NCBI RefSeq assembly: GCF_026210795.1
Contig: NC_089454.1
Coordinates: forward strand, 310,001-374,000
From: Rhizophagus irregularis
Taxonomy: Eukaryota; Glomeromycota; Glomeromycetes; Glomerales; Glomeraceae
DNA: 64,000 nt
Reading direction: 5' to 3'
This document shows positions 1 to 11,510 of the stretch, piece by piece (the stretch's first letter is position 1; every line of letters begins with the position of its first letter). The notes under the pieces are model-generated. The model searched no databases, had not been told where the DNA came from, and saw only the letters and a list, made by a program, of their open reading frames with translations. A program made the position numbers and the translations under genes.

Positions 1-38
1 CAAATATAATATAAATTATTTTAAATATATTCATGCAT

Positions 39-571
39 AAAGCTCTGAACGGTTCAGGCTAAACTAGAGAACCGATCTGAAAACAGCTCAAAATTCAGTT
101 CAGTTCAGTTTGGGTATTAGAACCGAAAAACTGGCAGTTCAGTTCATTTTTATAAAAATGCAAAAAATCAAATAGCTGTCCATCTAGTAATCGTACAAAG
201 TTGATCCATATATCATTGGATTCGTCTTGATGAAACGCGTTGAATGGTGCTAAGATCATGTCTTTAGCACCAATAGATGGCTTGTTAATTTTAATTATTG
301 ATAAATTATTTAGCGTGGTTTAACTTCTGATTTATTGATGCTAAAGACATGATTTTACCACCATTCGACATATTTCGTCAAAATGAATCTAATGATATAT
401 GGCTTAACTTTGTACGATCACTAGATGGATGACTATTTGATTTTTTGCATTTTTATAAAAATCAGATTAAATCGAACTGAACCGCCAGTTTTTCAATTCG
501 GTTCTTACGGATTTCATCTCTAATCTGAATCATCTATAATCTGGACCAAACCGACCTGTTAGGAGCTTTAC
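39..571. mobile_element. Palindromic hAT-like MITE, family A
   Basis: The two halves are imperfect reverse complements. The left arm around 150-260 (AAAAATCAAATAG, TAATCGTACAAAG, GAATGGTGCTAAGATCATG) reappears inverted at about 335-460. The ends begin AAAGCTCTGAACGGTTCAG on the left and finish CTGTTAGGAGCTTTAC on the right. Subterminal GGTTCAGTTCAGTTC-type motifs point inward. The flanks tcatgcat (31-38) and tcatgcat (572-579) are a candidate perfect 8-bp target duplication, which is the hAT-type size. No coding capacity was seen. The core is shared with the elements at 29040-29360 and 51536-52429. Confidence 0.75.
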
Positions 572-1302
572 TCATGCATAGTTCATCTGAAAGTTAATTA
601 ATGTTTATTAATAATTAAAATAAAATATATTTAAGAAAACTATTTAAGTTTGAAGATAAAATAAATAATAATAAAGTAAAGATTAAATTATTACAATTTG
701 AAAAATATAAAAAAGATAATAGAGAAAATGCTTTCTTTACAGAAACTTAACATTTTTAATCAATATAGAATCAATATCGTTAAGTTTATCTTAATGGTAT
801 CATTTCGATATCATTTTTATTTCAATATTAAATCAATATCAAAATGATATCAAAATGATAATTAAAATGATATTGAAATGACATCTTTAAATTAACTAAT
901 CAGCCATTTTATTAGCTGCGGCAAGTTAGTACAAAGAATAATTACATCATAAATAATCATATTACATAATCATAAACAATTAAACTATTATTTTACTATA
1001 TATAGATTACAATTCCCATACAAGCCTCTTTAGGCCGTTTTTACTAAACTAGTAAATAGAAGTGGGTAAAATCAGGAAGTAGCGTGGATTATACTGTTCT
1101 ACGTTTATTCATTGATTTATAAATGCATTTCGTTAAAACTCATACATTTACTTAAATCAATTTCATAACTTTGGACAAGTATAATCACGTGCTACTGCAG
1201 GGAATCATTAATGACTTCGTCTAAAGAATCGTGACCCACACGTGCTTCCGATAAAATCAACGAAGAAACCTGATTACGTTCTAACATCAATTTAATACCC
1301 CT

Positions 1303-1934
1303 TTAGTAGAAACGGTGATAAACTGAATTACTAGACCAATTGCCAAGTGCTAGTACGGTCTCCAATCCAGCCCCAGCATTTTGAGCGAAAAAAGCTGCTA
1401 ATACACGCATATCTTTAGCTGTTGAACCTGGAGAGGAAATCTTTAAAATAGATTTTATCCATCCGGCAATAGTATCCACGGAAGCTGGTAAATGAGGTTC
1501 TTTTGTAATAAGAAAAGAGCGCATTTTTGATCGGCAGATACACGCCATAGGGAAGTTCTTGATAACAAAGAAGTAACGGCTTTATATGGACAAAGATGTC
1601 TTTCATCTGGGTAAACACCAACAAAAATCCTTTTTAATCAGGATTTTGTAGTGAAGGCTGAATGTGCAACTGCAATATTATATTCCTTGGACATGACACA
1701 ATTGAACGAAATAGAAGACCTTGTCTTGGTATAATCAAAAGCATTAATCCGATGAAGATCTAATGGACAACACACTGAAATCAAAGCCAATAAAAAGGCT
1801 GTTTTGCAAGTAAGTTCTCTAATAGACATGGTTGAATTGTCACCCAAGGAAACAATAAATTCTAACGAAGGAATAATATCAATAGCGTCATCTGACTTTG
1901 AAGTAGGAGGTTTATCGATCTGAATAGCTTGCAT
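1303..1934 (-). pseudogene. DIRS/Ngaro-type tyrosine recombinase, frameshifted
   Basis: The N-terminal part (1638-1934) contains IRELTCKTAFLLALISV, the typical early helix of retrotransposon tyrosine recombinases. The C-terminal part (1303-1548) contains DTIAGWIKSILKI and GNWSSNSVYHRFY, which ends in the expected catalytic Tyr. An intermediate stretch reading HLCPYKAVTSLLSRT lies in another frame, so at least two frameshifts separate the parts. The first catalytic Arg and the HxxR His are not in place (CCPLDLHRI and AKDMR are read instead). It lies downstream of the RNase H relic, the gene order of DIRS-like elements. It is almost certainly inactive. Confidence 0.75.
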
Positions 1935-2269
1935 AGCTTTTAAAATGTTTGGGTGAGTTCCAATTGAGAAACTATCGATTCGTTCGTGGATTTCACAATG
2001 GCTGATTTATAGCCAGCGATAGTATTATATGATTTTCCAAATGTCAACATGTCAGAAAAAAATTCACAAATCTTATTTATAGGGCAAGTAACGGGATCGA
2101 CGTGTTGTGAGTCACACCAATGTTCCTATACTCGAATAGCTGAAGACACTGTTCTTGAAGATCTATTATCCACTGACGATGAGAGTAAGTTAATAGTTTT
2201 ATTTGAAAAGCCTTTGTCTTTGTTCCTAGTCCAGAAATATTGCAAGCGAGCAGTTTCCACTGTGGATTG

Positions 2270-2990
2270 CGAAGTGGTGTATTTGGGGAGGTGATGATGG
2301 GCAAAGAATTTTGTTGGAGCAAATCAATATCGGTAGATCTATTAATAGGCTTATTAATAACGGGAACCATGGGGCTGACGGCCATATCAGAACCAGAATA
2401 GTCATAGAAGCCTTTTTCTGAATCAGTTTTGCCAGTATCTGTGGAATAAAAACCTAAGGAGGGTTCGACCATAGTTTCATTTTGGACCACTTTTGCCGAA
2501 AAGCATCCATCCCTTCGGTAAACGGATCTGTTTTCCATGCATAATAACGGGGAAGTTGGGTGTTGGTTCTGCTTGCAAATAGATCCAATTGATAAGGACT
2601 CCATATCTTGTTGAATACATTGAAGATTTTGCGATGTAACTTCCATTCGTTCTTTTCGATCATTATCCTTGATGCTAGATCCGCTTCCACATTTTTTATG
2701 CTGGAAATGTGTTTCGCTATCAACTTTAGATTGCGTTTCAGATATAATATCCACAAATTCTCTGCGATCTTTGAGAGATCTGGAAATATCGTCCCATCCT
2801 GATAGTTGATAGAAGCTACACACGTCGTGTTGTCTGTTCGAATCAATATCGTTTGATTCACTAGCTCCTTGAACGCGAGAATGGCGAACTGAATCGCCTT
2901 CAGTTCCAGAATATTGATGTGAAGAGTTGACTCCAACTGAGTCCAATTTCTGTGGATGGTCAAGTTATCCCGGGACGCACATCAGCCAGT
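2270..2990 (-). pseudogene. DIRS-like RNase H and methylase-like region, interrupted
   Basis: The frame reads HINILELKAIQFAILAF, then ILIRTDNTTCVASINY, then HISSIKNVEADLASR. This is the RNase H signature of YR retrotransposons, with the E of LELKA and the D of RTDNTT. It continues through YQLDLFASRTNTQLPRYYAW to WSNPP. The next codon is TAG where the family normally has Trp, and the same frame then continues with VLIWPSAPWFPLL, the domain that follows. A single Trp-to-stop transition therefore splits it. Upstream reverse transcriptase sequence is absent because the right inverted arm begins just beyond. Confidence 0.75.
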
Positions 2991-3190
2991 ATTTGATGAA
3001 TTTAAAGATGTCATTTCAATATCATTTTAATTATCATTTCAATATCATTTCGATATTGATTTAATATTGAAATGATATCAAAATAATAATACTTTATTTC
3101 GATATTGTATCAATATTAAATCTATATTGAAATGATATTAAAATGATATCGAAATGATATCACTTAAAAACTTAAAGTTTCTGTAAAGTT

Positions 3191-3904
3191 AAAGTAGCAT
3201 TGTTAAAAAAGAAAGATAAGAAATCAAGCATATATAATATTAGAAAAAGTACAGATATTGGTGACAATATACTTTTAATTAAATTAATATAAGTTTTAAA
3301 TGGAATTTTTTCTATTCTTCTATTTTACAATATTTTTTTTATTAAATTTATAAAAATTCTTTAGATATATAAGTCATTTTTAAAGTTTTTATATTACAAT
3401 ATTTAATTCGTGATCTGTCTCCAAACCAGTGAAAATTACTAATAAATTTTGGAGAACTGGTTTTACAAATTAATTATCTCTTAAATGGCTTTTGAGCTGA
3501 ATTGCCCAGAATTTTTTTTTTTTAAGTGTTATATAATAATATTCTGAGTATATTGAATGATAAATTTGTATCGTCAAATATTAATATCACAAGTTTGATC
3601 AACATATACTTGCCATTTAAGGTTATGTTATTATACAAATTGGCGATATTACCTAAAAAGTAACCAGCCAAATTTGTATTACAACCTGGCTGAAAAATAG
3701 TGTAACCAATTGCTTAAAACTGAAGGAATCAAGATCCATCAAAAATTTTTACATTGAATGATTAGCTAAAAAATTTTTTCTTTAGCGACGCTGGATTCTG
3801 ACCTTTAAAAATGCTATAATTATTCAATACAAGAGGTGGAACAATCACAAAATTGATATTTTTTTATTAAAATATTATTTATATGCTGGTAAATAATTTA
3901 TTTA
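3191..3904. other. Intergenic, no gene seen
   Basis: AT-rich sequence with short homopolymer runs. No open frame with recognisable protein content and no clear inverted repeat was found. Confidence 0.5.
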
Positions 3905-4439
3905 GATGCGTATTCTTTGACGGCAGATGTGATAGCTGGAGGAGGATAATTTTTGGCCACTTCTATTTCAACTAAATTTCTAATGACTTTGGCCGTTTCA
4001 GCCTATCAACTTCTGATAAAGAATGTGTATGGTTGGGAGAGTTTTTATATCGCTCTACTTGAACTACCTCTGAAGAAGCTATCCATAAAACTTTAATCAT
4101 CACAGAACATACGTCAGGTGGTCGTGTCTTGGTTATTTGGCATTTTTCATTTAGAACATTTTCTTTTTCTCGGGTACTTGATTTGCGGTGCTTTATAAAA
4201 TGACAGGCAAAAGTTTTCTGAATATCACCATTTACATATTCATACGAGTCCCATTTCATCCAAATATTTAAAACTAACGGCCACCACTTGTCATTAAAAA
4301 CCTCCATTGGGATTTCTAAAGTACGGTTTACATCAAAAAGAAGATCCCGCTTTTCGTTTGGTGTGAAATTTGATGTTGACATTATAATTAAAGGAGCGGG
4401 AGCTGAAAACACAGGAGTAACAGTTAATGGAAAAGACAT
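3905..4439 (-). pseudogene. N-terminal fragment of a repetitive, probably MULE-type transposase protein
   Basis: The frame starts at 4439 (a second Met, MSTSNFTPNEKRDLLFDVN, lies 19 codons in). It runs through KWWPLVLNIWMKWDSYEYV, a Lys/Arg-rich stretch, VQVERYKNSPNHTHSLSEVD and RLKRP, then shifts frame near 3990. The other frame carries on with NLVEIEVAKNYPPPAITSAV and stops. I recognise the pattern (basic segment, HTHSL, ending VKEYA) as the N-terminal region of a highly repeated Rhizophagus family often joined to MULE transposase domains. No transposase domain is present here. The family assignment is from memory. Confidence 0.45.
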
Positions 4440-6224
4440 AATAAAGTGAAAAGTTTTTTTTACTTAGAAAATGAGTAAAATGCGCGATGTTGTAATGTTG
4501 ATACTAATTAAACCAATAATCGTTTGTTATTTTCAGATGCGATGAAAGCTTCTGTTAAAATTCGTATCACGATTTGCCTCACTTTAGATGACCCCCAAAT
4601 ATAGAAATGATCGACATATCCGTTTTTACCGGAATTACGATTTTTGGCTGGAATTACGAATTCGTCTGAAATTATGAATTAATTTTGGCCGGAATTATGA
4701 ATTCAGCTGAAATTATGAATTAATTTCGGAAAAATTTCAGATTTTGGATTTGGAATTTCAGATTTCGGATTTTTGCCAAATCAATTTCAGAGCCATCCTT
4801 ATACACGCCTAAAACCAAGACTATCTGAACATTCTTTTGAACTTATTAAGAACATTATATATATTATTATTATATAACATGTCCATTTCTAATAGTAGTT
4901 TGACTTTACTTAAGAATTAGTGAAGATTGTAAAATATATATATATACTTCAGTTATTAAAAAAATGCATTTAATACAGCATAGATTGCGATTACTTCTAT
5001 ATACAGTATAAAAAAAAAATTAGTCACAAATATATAGTACAGCAACTAGTACTATAATTGTAAATACTAACATTATTAAGGTAGAATTCATGTTGTTATA
5101 ACTAAAAACCTTATCTGTTTTTTTTAGAATTTATTATAAGAAAGAGATTATTAATAGAATTATTAATAATAAAAAAAATACACCAAAATAAAATGTAATT
5201 TATGTAGCCATTTTCTTTTTTAGAACTAGTAGATTTTACCAATACATTAATAACAAAATTAGCATATTTAAATTGAAAGTTTAAAGTTGAATATTAAGTA
5301 AATAAATCCAATAATTCTTCTAAGTCAACTTAAATTTCCTTTTTTTTACAAAATAAGAGTGATTTTGTTTTTTTAAAAGATAATAACCATTATATATATC
5401 TGTAAATAATATTAAAGCAGTAACTGATGATATGATAGCAGAAGTTATGATATAATGATTTTACTACTTTACTTCTTAAGGTAAAAAATAAGAACCAGAA
5501 GGTCAAAAGGTTAAATATTACAAATCAAAATACGGTTACCATTTGGCCAGAGTAGTTTTGGTTAATTCCAAAAATATTTTGACAATTTCACTAATAATTT
5601 ACTTTGCAAGTTTTCAAAAATGGATCTAATTTTAACACAAATAATCCTGAATTAAAAGCCTTTTATTAAATCACTATCATAAGTAATATATTATTAGTCA
5701 TTCTGCTGGTCTGGTATATTAATATTTCATTTGAGCATAACCGATTAAATTAGTAAAATAAACCTCTTTCACTATTTCTAGTTGATAACTAATAAAGAAT
5801 CCTAATTGTGCAAAATCTGTGCATAATAATAGGTTATCTACCGAATTTTTATTCTGAATTCTAAGTACCCAAGATGATAAGGATCATGTAAAAGAATTTC
5901 ATTTTTTCTGCGCTTCGTTCTCTGTATGTTTGTCTTACTAACATCCATCAAACGTTAGGTATTCATTTTCTGTGTTATAAGTCAGATGCCTGTTTATTGC
6001 TTAAACTATTGATTGAATTAACTTATTCATTAGTTTCAGTTAAACTAACATTTTTTTAAGTATAAACAACTAAACATTTATAAAAACAAAATACTTAAAA
6101 GGTAACCATCTAAGCTAAGCGATAAAAGTGAATAGAGTGAGCAGTTTTCTAATAGTAATTCAGATATCTATGAATTTCCATCACAAAATCGGTTTACCAT
6201 TTTTAATTCCCAGAAATTATATAA
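4440..6224. other. Intergenic, 1.8 kb, no gene seen
   Basis: AT-rich sequence with poly-A/T runs and TA microsatellite. Apart from the 41-bp tandem pair noted separately, nothing structured stood out. Confidence 0.5.
4646..4727 (+). repeat. Tandem pair of 41-bp units
   Basis: Two adjacent units start GGCTGGAATTACGAATTC (4646) and GGCCGGAATTATGAATTC (4687). They share the internal CTGAAATTATGAATTAATTT. A partial unit precedes them at about 4630. The GGCCxGAATTA motif resembles GGCCAAAATTA motifs at 48694-48737 and 63390-63500. Confidence 0.7.
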
Positions 6225-6562
6225 GGATAAATCTAATTGTAACAGCCTGTTACACGTCTTATTTGTAACAACCCCCAATTTTATCCAATTAAAATTTAAG
6301 ATCGGGCGTAATGTAAACAAAAACAAAAAGATCAGTTGTGTAACTAAGACAAAAGAATTTTTTAAAAAATTTCAAGAAACTGCTTATAACTTAAAATTTT
6401 GTCTATGAAACTGTCTTAAGTACATTAAGTAAAAGTTTTCCAAATTAAATTTTGCATATAAAAATTTTATTTGTGAAACACATTAAATTTATTATTAAAA
6501 AAAAACAAAAAAAGGATGTTACAAATAAGATATGTAACAGGCTGTTACAAATACATTTTTTC
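6225..6562 (+). mobile_element. 338-bp inverted-repeat element, copy 1
   Basis: The ends are GGATAAATCTAATTGTAACA and its counterpart ending CAAATACATTTTTTC. Just inside each end is the hairpin-forming TGTAACAGCCTGTTACA (right end TGTAACAGGCTGTTACA), followed by a further inverted TTATTTGTAACA block. A second copy of exactly the same length, in opposite orientation, occupies 44840-45177, and the two align from end to end. There is no open reading frame, so it is a non-autonomous MITE. Superfamily not assigned. Confidence 0.8.
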
Positions 6563-7332
6563 ATTATATAATACTCTTCAATCCTACTAATCTGAATTGG
6601 AATGTACCGTACTTCGTAACCTTATTTCTGATCTTTATATGTTGTTTCCGGTGATAATCATAGTGTATAATGAGTGACAAATAAAAATCCAATGAGATAT
6701 TGATACAGGAATGATAATTTGCTCAATGCAATTTCATGTGATTTAAATTGTGTATCAAAAAAAAAATATTAGCAATTGTTTAATTTGTTTCTATTTCTTA
6801 TAACCAACCAGCTACCAATATTGATATACTCACCTTAAAAACTTATTCCAAACAATTAAAAAAAAGAAAAATAATTCTTCTACTGTACTGCTGGTATTAT
6901 AAAGACTTTAAAAATCTTTTTTTTCCTTTTTTTTTTAAAAAAAAAACTTGGTATAATAAACAAAAAAAAATTGGAAAAGAAAAACTTTTTAGATGATATT
7001 GATTCTTTTTTTTTATAACTTTAATCTTTTAATAAATAAATGACTCAATAAACTAACTAAATTCGTAAATTATATTTAATACTGTAATTATATGTATAAT
7101 TTTTTTAACATTGAAGTCTCAACCTTGTTTTCTATTTACAATATTCTTAATCATATTGATGGTAATGAAAAATTCGTTATATTAAATTGTATATGTGATA
7201 ATGCAAACCTATGTAGAAGTATTTATAAATTCGTAAGAATTGGAAAAAAGTCTTAAGAGTATGTTTGTTGAATTCATAATAATAAAATGACATATTTTTT
7301 TTAAATCAAAAAATCTTAATGTTTTTCCTAAG
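6563..7332. other. 3' flank of the bHLH gene, no gene seen
   Basis: AT-rich with long A and T runs (6760-6780, 6915-6975). It probably holds the 3' UTR of the minus-strand bHLH gene. No further structure was recognised. Confidence 0.45.
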
Positions 7333-9385
7333 TTAACATTCAGTGGGAGAAGTTGTCTGCTGTTCATCTTTCGATTTCGTCTCTGTATCTACTTCATTAT
7401 CAGCATTCTCCTTCTTTTCTGTTTCTTCTACTTTTCGTCTTTTTACTCCTTTAAGTTCATCCAATTCATCGTTCAACTTTTGAATAAGTTCATCCTTAAC
7501 TTTGGACTTTTGTTCAAGTTCCACAATATAATCATGTGCTATTCCATAAATAAATATAATAAATATATAAACATGCTGTAACTGGAAAAAATTCAAGTCA
7601 CTATTATGTATTTCGGCTTACCTCTCTTTAATAAGAACAACTTGCTAACGTTTTTCATAGATCCATCAGATTTTCCATTAATATTATTTTTATTATCGTT
7701 ATTTTTTACATCACCACTGTTACTGTTACTTTTATTTAACGTTGATTGATAAGGTACAACTTTTTTTAATTCATCAAAACTCTGTTTCAATGAATCTCTA
7801 CGTTTTTGTTCGGCAGCTTTATGTGTTGTACGTCGTGATTCTAAACTTGAATGCACATCTGATGAATATGAAATTCCGAGGGACCTTTACAATAATAGAT
7901 AAATATAAATAAAATTTTTTTAAAATTAAAAACACAATTCTTTAATTATTAAATAATCCCTACTTAGCTGTTCCTTCTAGAATGCTTCTGTAATTTGATT
8001 TTTTTGCCAATTGTTCAGCGACTTCATCTGCTAGTACACCTGGTAGCTTAGGCTTAAGACTCGGACTTATAGTTGGTTTTAATGAGTGAGGACTTTTTGA
8101 AGGTCCAAGAGCCAATGGAGATGAAGCATTTGGATTTGAGCGAATTGATTTTCTACCCAATGCAGAGGACGGAGAAGCTAAAATGATTTGAGGACATTCA
8201 TAATGAGTTAGATAATATAATTGGAGGAATCATAATATATGGTGAACAATCCTACCTGATCCTGTATTAACAACATTAGTACGAATTTGATTTAATTGCG
8301 TTGGGGGTGTTGGTGCAATGAAAGTGGAGTCATCATCTTTTGAAGAAAGTTGCATTTGTTGAGATTGATCTTGACTATTTTGCTGATTTTGTTGCTGTTG
8401 TTGTTGATGATGTAAGTTAGAATTTGATTCATTTTGACCTGATTTTGGCGAATTCGGTAGTTTCCTTTTCATTTTCATTAAAGAAGAGGGCGTGATTGGA
8501 GATATTTTGTCTGATGAATCACTAATACTTGCTGGAGGATGCGTATTCGTTGCATCTGATACCAAATTACCTCCAAGGCTTAAATTTGGCATAGCCTCTT
8601 GTAATGATGGTGCTATTGAAGTTGCAACCATGTTATTCATCAAAGGAGACGTCAACTCTAACAATGAAAGCATTATTGAGTTACTATGCAATTTATTTGG
8701 CGAACCTGTTATGATACTTGGTAAATCTGTGTTCACATTATACTGTCCATTTGGGCTGTTACTGTTATTTCCGTTGTCGCTATTACTCTTATTACTATTA
8801 ATTATAAGTGATTTTCTTCTAGATTGTGATATAGGATTGTTAATGTTCGGAGAAGTCCTGTGATGTTTTATTTTTTTATTCTGATGACTAGTCGAAGAAG
8901 TGATGTTCATAGATGCATCGGGAGATATTGTAGGCGAAATTTGAGGAGATAGGATGAAATTTAAATTGTCCAAAATGAACTATAAAAAATATTTAGACGA
9001 ATAAAATCTCGTTATTCTCTGCAGAAGAAAAAAAAAGTGAAATAGAACCAATAAATAAGAAAAAAAATAATAATAAACTAACCTCATCGTCTTTATAAGT
9101 ATTCAAGTTTCCAGAACCAGGTAACACATATGGAGACATCATAATTGCATCTGAACCTTCGGGAGTTGGCAACATATTAGCATAGTAATTATGAGAAGGT
9201 TGTGAAGTCAAGTTAGCTGACGACACTAATTGATTAGCAGTAGCAGAACCATTATTTCTATTGTTATTTGTTGTTTGTCTTTGTTGAGGATCAAAAAATA
9301 AATTCAGGCCATGATAAAACTCGAGATCAACTTCATTAGAATTCGAGTTTAGACCCGTATTGTCAAAATTTGGGTAAGTTGTCAT
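7333..9385 (-). CDS. bHLH (class B, E-box) transcription factor
   Basis: Predicted 569 aa from five exons: 9083-9385, 8256-8979, 7964-8177, 7622-7884 and 7333-7538. All junctions are GT-AG and keep phase. The start is the first in-frame ATG (MTTYPNFDN). The first 400 residues are Ser/Asn/Gln-rich and disordered, with a glutamine tract near residue 305, as in activation regions. The bHLH lies at about 431-515: basic region RRTTHKAAEQKRR with the H-E-R pattern that contacts CACGTG E-boxes, helix 1 DSLKQSFDELKKVVP, an unusually long Asn/Ser-rich loop of about 35 residues, and helix 2 MKNVSKLFLLKRAHDYIVEL. A charged coiled coil follows (KSKVKDELIQKLNDELDEL), with basic KRRK near the end. It should act as a nuclear dimer. 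It resembles the MLX/Ino4-like group, but targets cannot be inferred. Confidence 0.88.
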
Positions 9386-11510
9386 ATTTTTTTCTATTCT
9401 AAGGATCAAATGGAATTTAACATGTAACAAAGGTCTATAGAAATGACATTTAAAAGCGAACTACTGGAAAAAAAAATGAAAATGAAAAAAAAATTTTTTT
9501 TTCGCAATTTTAAATATAAAATAAAATTGAACATTTATTTATATTGTTTGGAAAATTATAAAGCCATCTAACTCATAATAGGAAACTTCAATATGTGATA
9601 CCAGGCTAAATTGATTGACACTTGCTAATTCAATCATTTACATCCGCCAAAATATTTTTTATGAACCTTAAAATATATTTAGTTAGATATTAATGCAACT
9701 ACGTAGTAAAGTTCATATAACTTATTCGGGGGATATGCTGATGAGCGACAACTTTACAGAATTCTTTATATAGTCAAATTTTTGGGAAAAAATAACAATA
9801 TTATTTATTTAAAAGGCGAAAAAAAAGCTGCTCGTGCACAATGTAATTATGCATGTAATGCAAAGCATTCATAAGTAACGTAAATTACTGAAAAAATTTA
9901 CCCGACGTTAAGAATAATTCTGGTCAAATTTCCTTATTTACATTTAAAAAATTACATAACGATGCAGAGCTTATCAAAATGATATCATCGCACATTTTTA
10001 TTGACTCTAGTTTCAGATGCAGATGAATGAGATTTAAAACTTGGGGAACTCATTATGCGTTTAGTATGCAAAAAGAGCGATTTAAAAAGACTTTTTTTCT
10101 ATAAAAAAAAAAAAAAAAAAAAATTTTTTCTACTTGAATGATTGCAACCAATCATATTCTATTTTTAACGGGCTAGCAGTTACTCACATAAACGATTTGC
10201 TACATAAAGATTATAAGGATTTTCGTACATGAGGTTATCTGATTGGTTTACATTAACCATGAGGTATTACAATGTATTATTACCTTGTGTTTCTCCTGAA
10301 ATTTCAAAAGAGGAAATATACCGAAAGAGTTCCGATATTTACGGTTTCGGAAGTCATTGTGATTAATATAAAAAACGATCTTGCATATGAAATTTGCAAG
10401 AGTAAAAACTTGGAAATTGAAGAAATAATTTAATAAGTATTTGAGAAGTATGAGAAGGGATATTATTAAGAGATGATCAGAAATTACATCTTCAGATCCT
10501 GACACAACATATATTCAATGTACAGTACATCCTGTACATCATAATTACTAATTTTATTACTAAGATTTTTCCCCTATAAATTTTATTCTAATTTTACATA
10601 CTTATTAATATCAAGGTTTAGTTATTTTTTTTTTTTGACAATATTTTATTTGTTTTACCGATTAACGATCTGATAAGGAAATTCTTAAAATTTTCGATAA
10701 TCTTATCAATATAATTAATATTTAACAAATATTTGATCGGTTACAATTTAATCAATCTGTAACCATTCATTTGTCGGAGGTTTTCATTGTATGCAGCTAA
10801 TGTTTTACTATTTCATTTTTTTTTTTTAATAACCTCATTTAATCACACAAACACCTAACTTACAATGATCTTACTAATCTTTTTTCAGATAGTCGGGATA
10901 TTCTTAAATTGGCATCTTTCCGTTATTTGATTCGATTAGGAATTTCATCCGAGTATATCCACCGAACGTCGATTATCTGTCAAATTGACCGATAGGTGGG
11001 TCCTCAGAAAATTTATGCAAGGGGTTATGAAGTTCAGGCGCAGTTGTCAGCAAGAGAATGTTGACGTTTACTGTTAATTGTTGTATGGAATTCAAAAGAA
11101 TTTCGAAGTCGTGTTACGTAAATAAGAGATGTGGCTGTTCGTAATACCAAATTGATTTCAAAAATTCCATTGGCTTGCATGTAAATGATGCAATGACAAT
11201 CGAACAAATCAATTAAATGTGAATATAGAAATTTTATTCTATAAAATAAAAAAATTATATGCTTCTTCATTCTTATGTTGGTTAAATTGCTAAGATTTTA
11301 TGCGTGGCAACAAGAAAAATTAACAATTTTCAAAGCAATGTCAGATTCATTAAATAAGAACAAAATTGTATTAAATGTAACATGTGAAATTTTTCCAATG
11401 AATTTAGATGTGATGATCATATAAAAGGTGGTACAGTAGTATCGAATTCCCAAAAATACTCTTTTTTCGTTTCTTTTTTTTTTAAAAAAAAAAACCAATT
11501 TCAAGAGAAA
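9386..11510. promoter_or_regulatory. Divergent intergenic region between bHLH and aconitase genes
   Basis: About 2.1 kb separates two start codons pointing away from each other, so it must hold both promoters. It contains poly-T/poly-A runs (10098-10130, 10625-10640) but no motif I can name with confidence. Small open frames here (10248-10505, 11034-11270, 11298-11504, minus strand) have biased low-complexity composition and are not believed. Confidence 0.5.

Larger units (their letters stand above)
738..3190. mobile_element. Long-inverted-repeat element enclosing DIRS-like retroelement wreck
   Basis: Inverted arms at about 738-890 and 2998-3190 start CTTTACAGAAACTT and end AAGTTTCTGTAAAG. 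Both consist of iterated ATATCATTTC / GAAATGATAT units. Their inner ends match over AATGACATCTTTAAATT. Between them lie tyrosine recombinase and RNase H fragments read on the minus strand. DIRS elements often carry inverted terminal repeats, so the arms may be native ends, or a retroelement fragment may have landed inside a separate palindromic element. The reverse transcriptase and gag regions are missing. No clear target duplication was found. Confidence 0.6.

Noticed and set aside
738-3190. Intact DNA transposon with its own transposase
   Set aside because: The contained proteins are retroelement tyrosine recombinase and RNase H fragments; no DDE gene is present.
8492-8863. 123-aa plus-strand frame
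   Set aside because: Lies antisense to exon 2 of the bHLH gene and reflects its Ser/Asn codons.
10248-10505. 85-aa minus-strand frame upstream of the bHLH gene
   Set aside because: Composition follows the AT-rich DNA, there is no known motif, and it lies in the shared promoter region without supporting splice structure.
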